Source: Saprospira grandis
GTDB lineage: Bacteria > Bacteroidota > Bacteroidia > Chitinophagales > Saprospiraceae
Direction: 5' to 3'
DNA length: 64,000 bases
Assembly: GCF_027594745.1 (NCBI RefSeq)
Contig: NZ_CP110854.1
Span: forward strand, 62,001 to 126,000
Translations under genes and position numbers: made by a program
In this document: positions 8,717-16,545 of the stretch, piece by piece
Position numbering within the stretch: position 1 is the first letter of the stretch
Layout of the letters: each line of letters opens with the position of its first letter
The notes under the pieces: generated by a model
Databases searched by the model: none
The model's input: the letters and a program-made list of their open reading frames with translations, nothing else
What the model was told of the DNA's origin: nothing

Positions 8717-9358
8717 ATGTATAAATATTTCTTGTTCTTTTTACTTTTTTTGGGCCAGCAGTTGGCCGCTCAGCGATTGAGTCAGAATACAGTTTTTGAG
8801 GCGGGTGTATATCGCCAATGGGAAGATTTTAAGGCCAATCAGCCAGCTTTTCCCTTGCCCGATACCAGCAGCTGGGCCCAATCCATTTCTCCAGATGGCA
8901 ATTTATTGTTGTTGTCGGAGGCCAGCTGGGAAGTGCTTGATGCTCAGGGAGAAATTTGGGGGATTGCCTATCGGAATCAGCCTTATATCCGAGTAGAGCA
9001 GCCCAAGGGCCCGCCTTATTTGGTCCATTTGCATGTAGTTGGTAAAATTTCTTACTATTATTACCGCTATTTTAAGGAGCATGAGTTGCCCATGACGATC
9101 TACGACCCTTTTTCGGGCCAAGCCGTTGGGCAAAAAACGATCATCAATAAAGAACCTAGCTCTAAAGAACGTATCTTGCAATTCGAAACGGGCGAGCAGA
9201 CCGATTTTACCTATGAAAATTTGCGCGCTTGGATTAAGGACGACCCCGGACTTTTACAGTCTTTAGAGGCCCTCAAAACAGAAGAATACGAAGACAAATT
9301 GTTTAAGATTTTACTCATTTATAACGACCGAAAAGCTGTTTATATCCAACAAGATTAA
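8717..9358 (+). CDS. Secreted hypothetical protein upstream of gldF
   Basis: A 213-residue protein with a clear signal peptide (MYKYFLFFLLFLGQQLAA, cleavage after residue 18). The mature part is mixed alpha/beta with repeated aromatic residues (YYYYRYFKEHEL) and no motif I recognise. Three bases separate its stop from the gldF start, so the two are probably co-transcribed and perhaps co-translated. A role at the cell envelope connected to the GldF transporter is possible but is inference only. Confidence 0.65.
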   Translation: MYKYFLFFLLFLGQQLAAQRLSQNTVFEAGVYRQWEDFKANQPAFPLPDTSSWAQSISPDGNLLLLSEASWEVLDAQGEIWGIAYRNQPYIRVEQPKGPPYLVHLHVVGKISYYYYRYFKEHELPMTIYDPFSGQAVGQKTIINKEPSSKERILQFETGEQTDFTYENLRAWIKDDPGLLQSLEALKTEEYEDKLFKILLIYNDRKAVYIQQD

Positions 9359-9361
9359 TTT

Positions 9362-10093
9362 ATGTGGACCATTTTCAAGAAGGAAGTTAACCTTTTTCTC
9401 AGCTCGCTGATTGCCTATATTGCCATTGCCGTTTTTTTACTCGGCACCGGCCTTTTTGTCTGGGTGTTTCCAGATTATAGCGTGATTAGCTACGGCTATG
9501 CTAGCCTCGATAGCTTTTTTAGTATGGCACCCTATATTTTCCTTTTCCTGATTCCCGCCATTACGATGCGCTCTTTTTCAGAGGAAATCCAAACAGGAAC
9601 CATTGAGCTGTTGGTCACTCGGCCGCTTAAAGATTGGGAGATTTTGCTGGGCAAATATTTTGCAGCCCTCTTTCTGGTCTTTTTCTCTATTTTGCCTACC
9701 CTCATTTATTTCTTTTCGATTTATGAGCTGGGCGACCCCAAAGGAAATTTAGACATTGGCGCAAGTATGGGCTCTTATTTGGGCCTCTTTTTCCTCGGCG
9801 CCTGCTTTGCCGCTATTGGCCTTTTTGCCTCTACCCTGAGCAAAAACCAAATTGTCGCCTTTATTTTGGGCCTCTTTCTCTCGGCCTTTTTCTACGATGC
9901 CTTTGGCAGCATTAGCAAGTTGCCCATTTTCTTCGGACAAACCGATGCCATCGTAGAATCCCTCGGCATTAGCTTTCATTATGCCTCTATTAGTCGGGGC
10001 CTAGTCGATAGCCGCGACCTCCTTTATTTCCTTAGTATTATTGGTATCTTTTTGCTGGCCAGCCAGCTTTCCGTCGAAAAACGCAGATGGTAA
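9362..10093 (+). CDS. gldF: Gliding-motility ABC transporter permease GldF
   Basis: Integral membrane permease of 243 residues with six hydrophobic segments. It matches the ABC-2 permease family and specifically GldF: N-terminal MWTIFKKEVNLFLSSLIAYI, a first membrane segment ending in GTGLFVWVFP, then APYIFLFLIPAITMRSFSEE and the signature TGTIELLVTRPLKDWEI. GldF works with the ATPase GldA and the auxiliary protein GldG in gliding Bacteroidota. gldG normally follows immediately. Here the next gene is an acetyltransferase instead, and no gldG or gldA is present in the window. Its stop overlaps the next start (taATG). Confidence 0.9.
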   Translation: MWTIFKKEVNLFLSSLIAYIAIAVFLLGTGLFVWVFPDYSVISYGYASLDSFFSMAPYIFLFLIPAITMRSFSEEIQTGTIELLVTRPLKDWEILLGKYFAALFLVFFSILPTLIYFFSIYELGDPKGNLDIGASMGSYLGLFFLGACFAAIGLFASTLSKNQIVAFILGLFLSAFFYDAFGSISKLPIFFGQTDAIVESLGISFHYASISRGLVDSRDLLYFLSIIGIFLLASQLSVEKRRW

Positions 10094-10662
10094 TGTCTAC
10101 TTTTATCCACCCTAGCGCCATCGTAGATCCTGGCGCTCAAATTGGCGAAGGCAGCAAGATTTGGCATTTTTGCCACCTGATGCCCGGCGCTATTATTGGC
10201 AAAAATTGTAGCCTAGGCCAAAATGTTTTTGTGGCCAATGAGGTCCAACTTGGTCAAGGCTGTAAGGTCCAAAATAATGTCTCTATTTATACGGGCGTGA
10301 TCTGTGAAGAGGAGGTTTTTCTGGGCCCCTCTATGGTCTTTACCAATGTGCTCAACCCCAGGGCGGGCATCGTCCGAAAAGCAGAATACAAAACCACTTA
10401 CCTAGAAAAAGGCGTGAGCATTGGCGCCAATGCGACCATCGTTTGCGGCCTCCGTTTGGGCCAATATGCCTTTGTGGGCGCTGGAGCTGTTCTCACTAAA
10501 AACGCTCCCGCCTACTCCCTCTGGCTGGGCAATCCCGCCAAACAAGTCGGCTGGATGTCTAGAGCTGGCCACCGCCTAGAACTCAATGAGCAAGGGCAGG
10601 CTAGCTGTCCCGAAACTGGCGAAAACTATCAATTGCAAGCCGGAAAGTTAGTGGCTATTTAG
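10093..10662 (+). CDS. UDP-sugar N-acetyltransferase, left-handed beta-helix (WbpD/WlbB-like)
   Basis: Hexapeptide-repeat acyltransferase of 189 residues. The N-terminus IHPSAIVDPGAQIG, the coils IWHFCHLMPGAIIG and NCSLGQNVFVANEV, and the block GPSMVFTNVLNPR match the WbpD/WlbB family. That family acetylates the 3-amino group of UDP-2-acetamido-3-amino-glucuronate during O-antigen synthesis. The C-terminal CPETGENYQLQAGKL corresponds to the family's small tail. The start is placed at the ATG overlapping the gldF stop because MSTF-IHPSAIVD aligns with the family N-terminus; an ATG six bases upstream is also possible. Exact substrate unknown, since no other genes of the sugar pathway are adjacent. 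Confidence 0.85.
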   Translation: MSTFIHPSAIVDPGAQIGEGSKIWHFCHLMPGAIIGKNCSLGQNVFVANEVQLGQGCKVQNNVSIYTGVICEEEVFLGPSMVFTNVLNPRAGIVRKAEYKTTYLEKGVSIGANATIVCGLRLGQYAFVGAGAVLTKNAPAYSLWLGNPAKQVGWMSRAGHRLELNEQGQASCPETGENYQLQAGKLVAI

Positions 10663-10666
10663 TTTT

Positions 10667-10805
10667 TTTTAGGGGCTGCCCCTCGCCTTCGGCTCGGGTC
10701 GCTACGCTCCGCAGCTCGCAGGTCTGCTCGGCCCTGCAGCGGCTTCGCCGCTTTGGTCTGGCCTGCGGCCACTGCTGCGCATCGCTCATCCGCTCAACGG
10801 TCTTC
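10667..10805 (+). repeat. Modular palindromic intergenic element
   Basis: Plus-strand copy starting ttttttttaggggctgcccc, directly after the acetyltransferase stop. Arms are gccttcggc, agcggc-ttc-gccgct and ggcctgcggcc. The distal end is of the cactgctgcgcatcgct type. Confidence 0.85.
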
Positions 10806-10944
10806 TTTCAGACAAGCGGCCTTCTTCGGCCCCCTTAAGTTGTTAAGGGGGCCGATTTCTATTAGAATAAGTTAACTGCCTAGCACTTTCTTTTGAGCTT
10901 TTTTAATATATTAGCATCGCCAAAATATTAAACAGCACATTATT

Positions 10945-13035
10945 ATGAAGAAAGCAGAGTTACAAGCACTTTTAGAGAAGTATAATAAGAATCTAGAAAG
11001 CCTCAAGACGCTTTTTAAAAGCGATGATGGCAAGATTGACCAAGAAGAACAGTCCGTTCTCGATAAAATTGGCCAACTCATTAACAAAATTCAGGGACAG
11101 CTCAGCGGCGCTAGTAGTAGCGAAAGCAGTAGCAGCAGCGAAGAAAGCAGCGCTAGTAGTAGCGAAAACGCCAGTAGCGAGGAGAACAGCAGCCCCAAAG
11201 AGGAAGCCGCTGCCAGTGGTCCTATCCAAAAAGATATTAAGGGCTCTGTGGGTAAAGGCGGAAAGAATGAGACCGAAGATGTTCGGGCCGTTCAAGCTAT
11301 GCTAAAGGCCCAAGGCGTTAAAATTGAAGTCACTGGCGAGGCAGACAATGCCCTAACCAATGCGATCAAATTGTTCCAACGCCGACTAGGAACTAAAAAG
11401 CCCGATGGTCGTGTAGACCCAGGAGGAAAAACCCTTAAGGGCCTAAGAGGAGAAATTCCCGTTGGTCCCCCCTCTACGGCAGTAAGTGCCATTATTCAGG
11501 GTGGAGAAAGCGGTGCCGCTGGCTATAATGCCTATAACCGCGGGACCCAAGGCAATAAAATTTTGGGCCCTGTTGGCCCCAGAGAGTTGGTCAAAATGAC
11601 TATTGCAGAAATTAAGGCGGACCAAGCCCGTAAGGGAGATGACCAACAACGATTGTTTGCCGTGGGTAAATACCAAATGATTCCCACTACCTTGGCCGAA
11701 GGCGTTAAGAAACTCAATATTGCCGATTCGACTAAGTTCTCTCCCGATATTCAAGAGTTGCTCTTTAGCGATTACCTAATGGGCAAGAAACGTCCCGCTA
11801 TTCGCGCCTATATTATGGGCCAAGGAGATGCCTTTTCGGCCCAGATGGATGGGGCCAAAGAATGGGCCTCTATCGCTCGCCCTGATACTGGCCGAAGCTA
11901 CTACGATAAACAAGGAGGAAATAGCGCACATATTACCGCCGAAGATTTCCTTTTGGCCCTCAATGAGGCCAAAGCCAGCTATGAAGCCAATATCGCTAAA
12001 GGCATGTCTCCAGATGATGCCTACCGCCAAGCCGTTTCTGGTGTAGAAAAACAAGCCAATAGCGAGGGCGGCGACGATAAAGCTAGCAGCGAAGAAAACA
12101 GCAGCTCAAGCGAAGATAGCAGCTCAATAACTACAGAGGAAACGAGCAGCAACGATAAAGAAACCACCACAGAAGAAGGCAATAGCAGCAGCGGCGACTA
12201 CACCGTAGTAGCTGGCGATACAGGTTATAAAATCGCTGGAAAGCTAGGCATTAGCTTTGATGAGCTTTCTGCTGCAAATGCTGCTGTAGTTTGGACCAAA
12301 TTGCAAGTGGGTCAAAAACTACAAGTTCCAGGCAGCAAAGCCGCCGAAACCGCAGCCCCCAAAGAGGAAACTCCTCAAATGGGTAGCTATACGGTAGTGA
12401 GTGGCGATACGGGCTATAAAATTGCTGGAAAACTCGGCATTAGCTTCGATGCCCTCTCTGAGGTCAATGCTGGCGTAAAATGGTCGAAACTACAAGTGGG
12501 CCAAAAGCTTAATACTCCTGCTGGAGCTGGCACCGCAGCCGATGCAGGCACCAAAGAAACAACAGAAAACACCACTGTGGCCGAGGAATACCGAGGCGCC
12601 AATAAAACTTGGGACAAGCATACCAACAACAGAATCCCAACCCTTGATGCTCGGGTACAAAAAGCCGCCTATGGCTTTATCAATACGGTAGAACAAGAGC
12701 TGGGCATTAAGCTGCGTGTTACCTCTGCCCTACGCACTGTGGCCGAACAAGATGCCCTTTATAAAAAAGGCAATGTAACTAAGGCCCAAGGGGGACAAAG
12801 TTACCATAACTACGGTTTAGCCATTGATGTGGTAGAAATTAAAAATGGCCAGGCCATTTGGAACTGCGACTGGCCCAAAATTGCTGCCGTAGGAAAGCGT
12901 TTTGGCTTTGAGTGGGGTGGCGACTGGAAAGGCTTTGTCGATAAGCCGCACTTCCAAATGCCTTTTGGCAAATCTGTAAAGCAACTTTGTATTGCTAAAT
13001 ATCCCGATCGTGCCAAGCGCTTCGGTTATATCTAG
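10945..13035 (+). CDS. Modular peptidoglycan hydrolase: DGKID coil, PG-binding, muramidase-like, 2 LysM, M15 peptidase
   Basis: A 696-residue protein with no signal peptide. Order of parts: residues 1-55 charged coiled coil with a half-EF-hand-like DDGKIDQEE; Ser/Glu-rich linker (to ~92); peptidoglycan-binding domain ~95-170 (SVGKGGKNETEDVRAVQ); muramidase-like domain ~180-370 with IIQGGESGAAGYNAYNRG and FAVGKYQMIP, as in phage-type muramidases; Ser-rich linker; two LysM repeats ~415-465 and ~480-525 (DTGYKIAGKLGISFD twice); M15-type L,D-peptidase ~560-696 (SYHNYGLAIDV, DKPHFQMPFG zinc ligands). It should cut both glycan and peptide of the wall. Lack of a signal peptide suggests lysis release or injection rather than Sec export (inference). 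A related split locus is at 54.6-56.3 kb. Confidence 0.85.
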   Translation: MKKAELQALLEKYNKNLESLKTLFKSDDGKIDQEEQSVLDKIGQLINKIQGQLSGASSSESSSSSEESSASSSENASSEENSSPKEEAAASGPIQKDIKGSVGKGGKNETEDVRAVQAMLKAQGVKIEVTGEADNALTNAIKLFQRRLGTKKPDGRVDPGGKTLKGLRGEIPVGPPSTAVSAIIQGGESGAAGYNAYNRGTQGNKILGPVGPRELVKMTIAEIKADQARKGDDQQRLFAVGKYQMIPTTLAEGVKKLNIADSTKFSPDIQELLFSDYLMGKKRPAIRAYIMGQGDAFSAQMDGAKEWASIARPDTGRSYYDKQGGNSAHITAEDFLLALNEAKASYEANIAKGMSPDDAYRQAVSGVEKQANSEGGDDKASSEENSSSSEDSSSITTEETSSNDKETTTEEGNSSSGDYTVVAGDTGYKIAGKLGISFDELSAANAAVVWTKLQVGQKLQVPGSKAAETAAPKEETPQMGSYTVVSGDTGYKIAGKLGISFDALSEVNAGVKWSKLQVGQKLNTPAGAGTAADAGTKETTENTTVAEEYRGANKTWDKHTNNRIPTLDARVQKAAYGFINTVEQELGIKLRVTSALRTVAEQDALYKKGNVTKAQGGQSYHNYGLAIDVVEIKNGQAIWNCDWPKIAAVGKRFGFEWGGDWKGFVDKPHFQMPFGKSVKQLCIAKYPDRAKRFGYI

Positions 13036-13058
13036 GCCCTAGAGATAGGTCTTCAAAA

Positions 13059-13089
13059 CAGCCTCCTTGAAAAAGGAGGCTGTTTTTTT
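13059..13089 (+). terminator. Terminator of the modular hydrolase gene
   Basis: cagcctcctt / aaggaggctg stem followed by seven T, 24 bp after the stop codon. Confidence 0.9.
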
Positions 13090-13185
13090 GTTCAAGCCCC
13101 TGCCCTCTTCCCTGCACAAAAAGAATAAGTAAATAATTGTCAAGAAGTAGTTTTTTCCAACAATAGGTCCTTGACAACTGTTGGC

Positions 13186-13425
13186 AAGCATTTCTTGGAA
13201 AAATAATAGGCCAATGCAACTCTTTCAGACCATTTTTTTTCTAGCTAATGGACTGGGGGCTCCTATCTAAGCATTTCTTGGAAAAAGAATAGCACAATGC
13301 AACTCTTTCAGACCATTTTTTTTCTAGCTAATAGGCTGGGGGATCCTATCTAAGCGTTTGCTGGAAAAAGAATAGCGCAATGCAACTCTTTCAGACCATT
13401 TTTTTTCTAGCTAATGGGCTAGGGA
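13186..13425. repeat. 83-bp tandem repeat, about 2.9 copies
   Basis: Units start at 13186, 13269 and 13352, with period exactly 83 bp. Each reads aagcatttcttggaaaaa ... atgcaactctttcagacc, then a run of eight T, ctagctaatgg and ctcctatct. Copies differ at only a few positions; the third is cut short by the palindromic element that follows. No ORF spans it. See the findings list. Confidence 0.92.
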
Positions 13426-13428
13426 GAG

Positions 13429-13583
13429 CGGCGAAGCCGCCATGGCCGAAGGCCAAACGGCCCAGCGCTGCGGAGGGGTGGCCGCAGGCCAGACCAAAGC
13501 CGCCGCAGGCGGCTGCAGGGCCGAACAGACCTGTGAGCCCCGCAGCATAGCGGCGGCCAGCTTTGCTGGCCGCGGGCCCCAAA
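13429..13583 (-). repeat. Modular palindromic intergenic element
   Basis: Minus-strand copy ending cgcgggccccaaa. Arms include gcggcgaagccgc, ggccgaaggcc, agccgcc-gca-ggcggct and ggccagctttgctggcc. It abuts the 83-bp tandem repeat. Confidence 0.82.
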
Positions 13584-13639
13584 TCCTCCCCATCAAAAAA
13601 AATACTATTGGAAGGCGGCAATAAAGCGAGATAGATTTT

Positions 13640-13647
13640 TATCTTTG
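13640..13647 (+). promoter_or_regulatory. Minus-7 box upstream of queA
   Basis: TATCTTTG matches the Bacteroidota minus-7 consensus TAnnTTTG exactly and lies 54 bp before the queA start. No TTTG is seen at the ideal upstream distance, so only the minus-7 half is supported. Confidence 0.5.
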
Positions 13648-13701
13648 CGCTTTGGGTCTAGCACCCATTTATTTTATCATTTTATAGGAGCCGTAACGAC
13701 T

Positions 13702-14760
13702 ATGAAACTATCTCAGTTTAACTTTGACCTCCCACAGGAGCTAATTGCACAATATCCCGTAGAGAACCGCGATGAATCGCGCCTAATGGTAGTGCACCGC
13801 GATAGCGGAAAAATTGAACACCGTCAGTTTAGAGACATCATTGAGTATTTTGATGATGGAGACGTATTTATCATGAACAACACCAAGGTTTTTCCTGCTC
13901 GTTTGTATGGACAAAAGGAGAAAACAGGGGCCAAAATTGAGGTATTCTTGTTGAGAGAGCTCAATGAAGAGCAAAAACTTTGGGATGTACTGGTAGATCC
14001 TGCACGTAAAATCCGGGTAGGCAACAAGCTGTATTTCAATGATGAAGATGGCGTAGAATTGTTGGTGGCTGAGGTAGTAGACAACACTACATCTAGAGGG
14101 CGGACCATTCGCTTTTTGTATGATGGCCCCAATGAAGAGTTCCGCGCACAGCTTTACAAATTGGGCCAAACGCCTTTGCCCAAGTATATCAAGCGCGATC
14201 TAGAGGAGCTAGACACAGAGCGTTACCAAACTATTTATGCTAAGGAAGTGGGGGCCGTAGCCGCACCAACTGCTGGTTTGCACATGAGCCATGAGGTCAT
14301 GAAGCGTTTGGAATTGAAAGGAGTAGAATTTGCTGAATTGACCTTGCATGTTGGCTTGGGTACTTTCCGCAATATTGAGGTAGAAGATTTGTCTAAGCAC
14401 AAAATGGACGCTGAGTACTTCAAGATTAGCCAGCCCGTTTGTGATACCGTTAATGAGGCCATCAAGCAAGGCAAACGCCGTTGTGCTCTAGGAACCACCT
14501 CTATGCGTTCTATTGAGTCTTCTGTTTCTGCTCATAGCTTGCTTAAGCCTGCAGAGGGTTGGACCAACCGCTTTATCTATCCGCCTTACGACTTTAGTAT
14601 TGCCGATTGCATGATTACCAATTTCCACCTGCCCAAATCTAGCCTAGTGATTATGATTTGTGCCTTTGGTGGCTACGACCTGATGATGGAAGCTTACCGT
14701 CAGGCTGTAGAACAAAAATATCGCTTCTATAGCTATGGAGACGCTATGTTGATTCTCTAA
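13702..14760 (+). CDS. queA: tRNA preQ1(34) S-adenosylmethionine ribosyltransferase-isomerase
   Basis: QueA transfers and isomerises the ribosyl group of S-adenosylmethionine onto preQ1 in the tRNA wobble position, giving epoxyqueuosine. Family signatures are the N-terminal FDLPQELIAQYP, RDESRLMVV, MNNTKVFPARL, APTAGLHMSHEV, HVGLGTFRNIEVEDL and the C-terminal TNFHLPKSSLVIMICAFGG. At 353 residues the length is normal. The open frame extends 19 codons upstream, but the family N-terminus and the purine-rich aggag 12 bp upstream place the start at 13702. A clear terminator follows the stop. Confidence 0.95.
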   Translation: MKLSQFNFDLPQELIAQYPVENRDESRLMVVHRDSGKIEHRQFRDIIEYFDDGDVFIMNNTKVFPARLYGQKEKTGAKIEVFLLRELNEEQKLWDVLVDPARKIRVGNKLYFNDEDGVELLVAEVVDNTTSRGRTIRFLYDGPNEEFRAQLYKLGQTPLPKYIKRDLEELDTERYQTIYAKEVGAVAAPTAGLHMSHEVMKRLELKGVEFAELTLHVGLGTFRNIEVEDLSKHKMDAEYFKISQPVCDTVNEAIKQGKRRCALGTTSMRSIESSVSAHSLLKPAEGWTNRFIYPPYDFSIADCMITNFHLPKSSLVIMICAFGGYDLMMEAYRQAVEQKYRFYSYGDAMLIL

Positions 14761-14779
14761 TTTGCATCTCTCTCCTTCT

Positions 14780-14812
14780 AAAGGCAGGATCTACATCGGT
14801 CCTGCCTTTTTT
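14780..14812 (+). terminator. Terminator of queA
   Basis: aaaggcagga / tcctgccttt stem with a 10-nt loop and a T run, 20 bp after the stop. Confidence 0.88.
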
Positions 14813-14838
14813 AATGAACTCTACTAAATGTTCTTCCT

Positions 14839-15504
14839 ATGAAAAAATACCTGAAAAGCATTAAGCAACAACTGATCGATAACCCCTATCAGGCAGAGGG
14901 ACAAAGAGCAAGCGACCGAGAAAAGGCCAAAACGCCTAGCCGAACAGATATTATTAACTATCTATTGGCCCAAACGGCCAAGCATAATGCGGCTAGCGAA
15001 TACCTAGAAATTGGGGTGCGCAATCCCGATCACAACTTTAACCTCATTCAGGCTAAAAATAAGTATAGTGTAGATCCCGGTGTCGAGTTTGAAGAAAATC
15101 CCGTAGATTTTAAGCTCACTAGCGACCAGTTTTTTGAGCAGTTGGCCCAAGGAAAAGTCCTTTCTCCAAACCATCGCTTTGATGTCATTTTTATTGATGG
15201 CCTGCACCTAGCCGAACAGGTGGACCGCGATATTGAGCATGCCCTACAGTTTATTCAACCGCATGGCTTTGTTGTTCTACACGATTGTAATCCGCCCACA
15301 GAATACCATGCCCGAGAGGATTATGCCTACCATCATTCGCCCGCTAGAGGCTACTGGAATGGCACCACTTGGAAGGCCTTTTTTAAGTGGAGACAAGAGC
15401 AGAGCATTCAGTCTTGCTGCATCGATAGCGATTGGGGCGTAGGCATTTTGTCAAAAACGCAGCCCCTAGGGCCCGCCTGCCCCCCCTCAAAATCCATTTT
15501 TTGA
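14839..15504 (+). CDS. SAM-dependent methyltransferase (class I), frame broken near the C-terminus
   Basis: Methyltransferase of the Methyltransf_24 type found beside sugar and polysaccharide genes. It shows YLEIGVRN (SAM-binding motif I, near residues 55-62), FDVIFIDGLH (motif II region), DIEHALQFIQPHGFVVLHDCNP (motif III region) and DWGVGI late in the protein. The annotated frame ends at 15504 with CPPSKSIF. Removing one C from the run of seven at 15480-15486 restores a 31-codon extension ending at 15583 (PPQNPFFEYKVMEANRKEQ then LGLLSFDELKEKLA). That stop overlaps the thyA ATG as TAATG. The extended form is therefore probably the ancestral one. Substrate unknown. Confidence 0.82.
   Translation: MKKYLKSIKQQLIDNPYQAEGQRASDREKAKTPSRTDIINYLLAQTAKHNAASEYLEIGVRNPDHNFNLIQAKNKYSVDPGVEFEENPVDFKLTSDQFFEQLAQGKVLSPNHRFDVIFIDGLHLAEQVDRDIEHALQFIQPHGFVVLHDCNPPTEYHAREDYAYHHSPARGYWNGTTWKAFFKWRQEQSIQSCCIDSDWGVGILSKTQPLGPACPPSKSIF
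15480..15486 (+). other. C7 homopolymer at a frameshift point
   Basis: Seven C residues, where six would keep the methyltransferase open to 15583. This is either a real or sequencing indel, or a slippage site. Confidence 0.75.
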
Positions 15505-15582
15505 ATATAAAGTGATGGAAGCTAACAGAAAAGAACAGTTGGGCCTCCTCTCTTTTGATGAACTAAAAGAAAAACTCGCTTA

Positions 15583-16377
15583 ATGCAAGCTTATCTCGAT
15601 TTACTCGATCATATTTTAAAGGAGGGCGTAGATAAAGGCGATAGGACAGGCACTGGTACCCGCTCTGTTTTTGGCTACCAAATGCGCTTTAATCTGCAAG
15701 AAGGCTTTCCCCTACTGACCACCAAAAAGCTCCATCTCAAGTCCATTATTCACGAGCTGCTCTGGTTCCTCCAAGGCGATACCAATGTCGCTTATTTGCA
15801 GGAACATGGGGTGCGCATCTGGAACGAATGGGCCGATGAAAATGGAGAATTGGGCCCCGTTTATGGCAAACAATGGAGAAGCTGGAGCAACCATAAGGGC
15901 GAGAGCATTGACCAAATCCAGCAGGCTATTGAGCTGATTAAAAACAATCCCAACTCCCGACGCATTATTGTTTCGGCCTGGAATGTAGCCGATTTGCCAG
16001 AGATGGCCCTCTCTCCCTGCCACTGCCTTTTTCAGTTTTATGTGGCCCATGGAAAACTCTCTTGCCAGCTCTATCAGCGCAGCGCCGACGCCTTTTTGGG
16101 CGTTCCCTTCAATATTGCCTCCTATGCCCTGCTGACCCTCATGATGGCGCAGGTAACGGGCCTAGAAGCTGGCGATTTTGTGCATACTTTTGGCGATTTG
16201 CACCTCTACCAAAACCATTTGGAGCAGGCCCAAACACAACTAGCAAGAGCCCCTCGTCCCTTGCCCAAGATGAAGATCAACCCTGAAAAAACGGATCTCT
16301 TTAGCTTTGTCTATGAAGATTTCCAACTAGAAAACTACGATCCCCATCCCCATATTAAGGCCAAGGTCTCTATTTAA
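15583..16377 (+). CDS. thyA: Thymidylate synthase
   Basis: ThyA methylates dUMP to dTMP using methylene-tetrahydrofolate. At 264 residues it is the exact length of the short (E. coli-type) enzyme. It has the dUMP-binding RTGTGTRSVFG near residues 21-31, the catalytic cysteine C146 in LSPCHCLFQFYV, and QLYQRSADAFLGVPFNIASYA. The start overlaps the restored end of the upstream methyltransferase frame, suggesting translational coupling. The folate enzyme FolC is encoded elsewhere in the window (36.9-38.3 kb). Confidence 0.97.
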   Translation: MQAYLDLLDHILKEGVDKGDRTGTGTRSVFGYQMRFNLQEGFPLLTTKKLHLKSIIHELLWFLQGDTNVAYLQEHGVRIWNEWADENGELGPVYGKQWRSWSNHKGESIDQIQQAIELIKNNPNSRRIIVSAWNVADLPEMALSPCHCLFQFYVAHGKLSCQLYQRSADAFLGVPFNIASYALLTLMMAQVTGLEAGDFVHTFGDLHLYQNHLEQAQTQLARAPRPLPKMKINPEKTDLFSFVYEDFQLENYDPHPHIKAKVSI

Positions 16378-16535
16378 TTTTTTTTGGGGCTGCCCCGCCC
16401 TGCGGGCGGGTCGGGCTATGCCGCAGCTCGCAGGTCTGCTCGGCCCTGCAGCGCTTTCAGCGCTTTGGTCTGCCGCTGCGCGGCCCTGCTATCTATCCCT
16501 CAGCCGAAGGCCCTTCGGGCCTGTACACTGCAAAA
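16378..16535 (+). repeat. Modular palindromic intergenic element
   Basis: Plus-strand copy beginning in the T run directly after the thyA stop (ttttttttggggctgcccc). Arms are gccctgcgggc, agcgctttcagcgct, ccgctgcgcgg and ggcccttcgggcc. It reads through in frame as an apparent 54-codon N-terminal extension of the next gene, which is an artefact. Confidence 0.9.
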
Positions 16536-16545
16536 TATTCATCTT

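Noticed and set aside
10945..13035. Prophage endolysin
   Set aside because: Muramidase and M15 modules resemble phage lysins, but there are no phage structural, holin or integrase genes nearby, and the protein has linkers, LysM repeats and a coiled N-terminus unlike compact endolysins.
13186..13425. CRISPR array
   Set aside because: The repeat is a contiguous 83-bp tandem with no unique spacers, and no cas genes are in the window.
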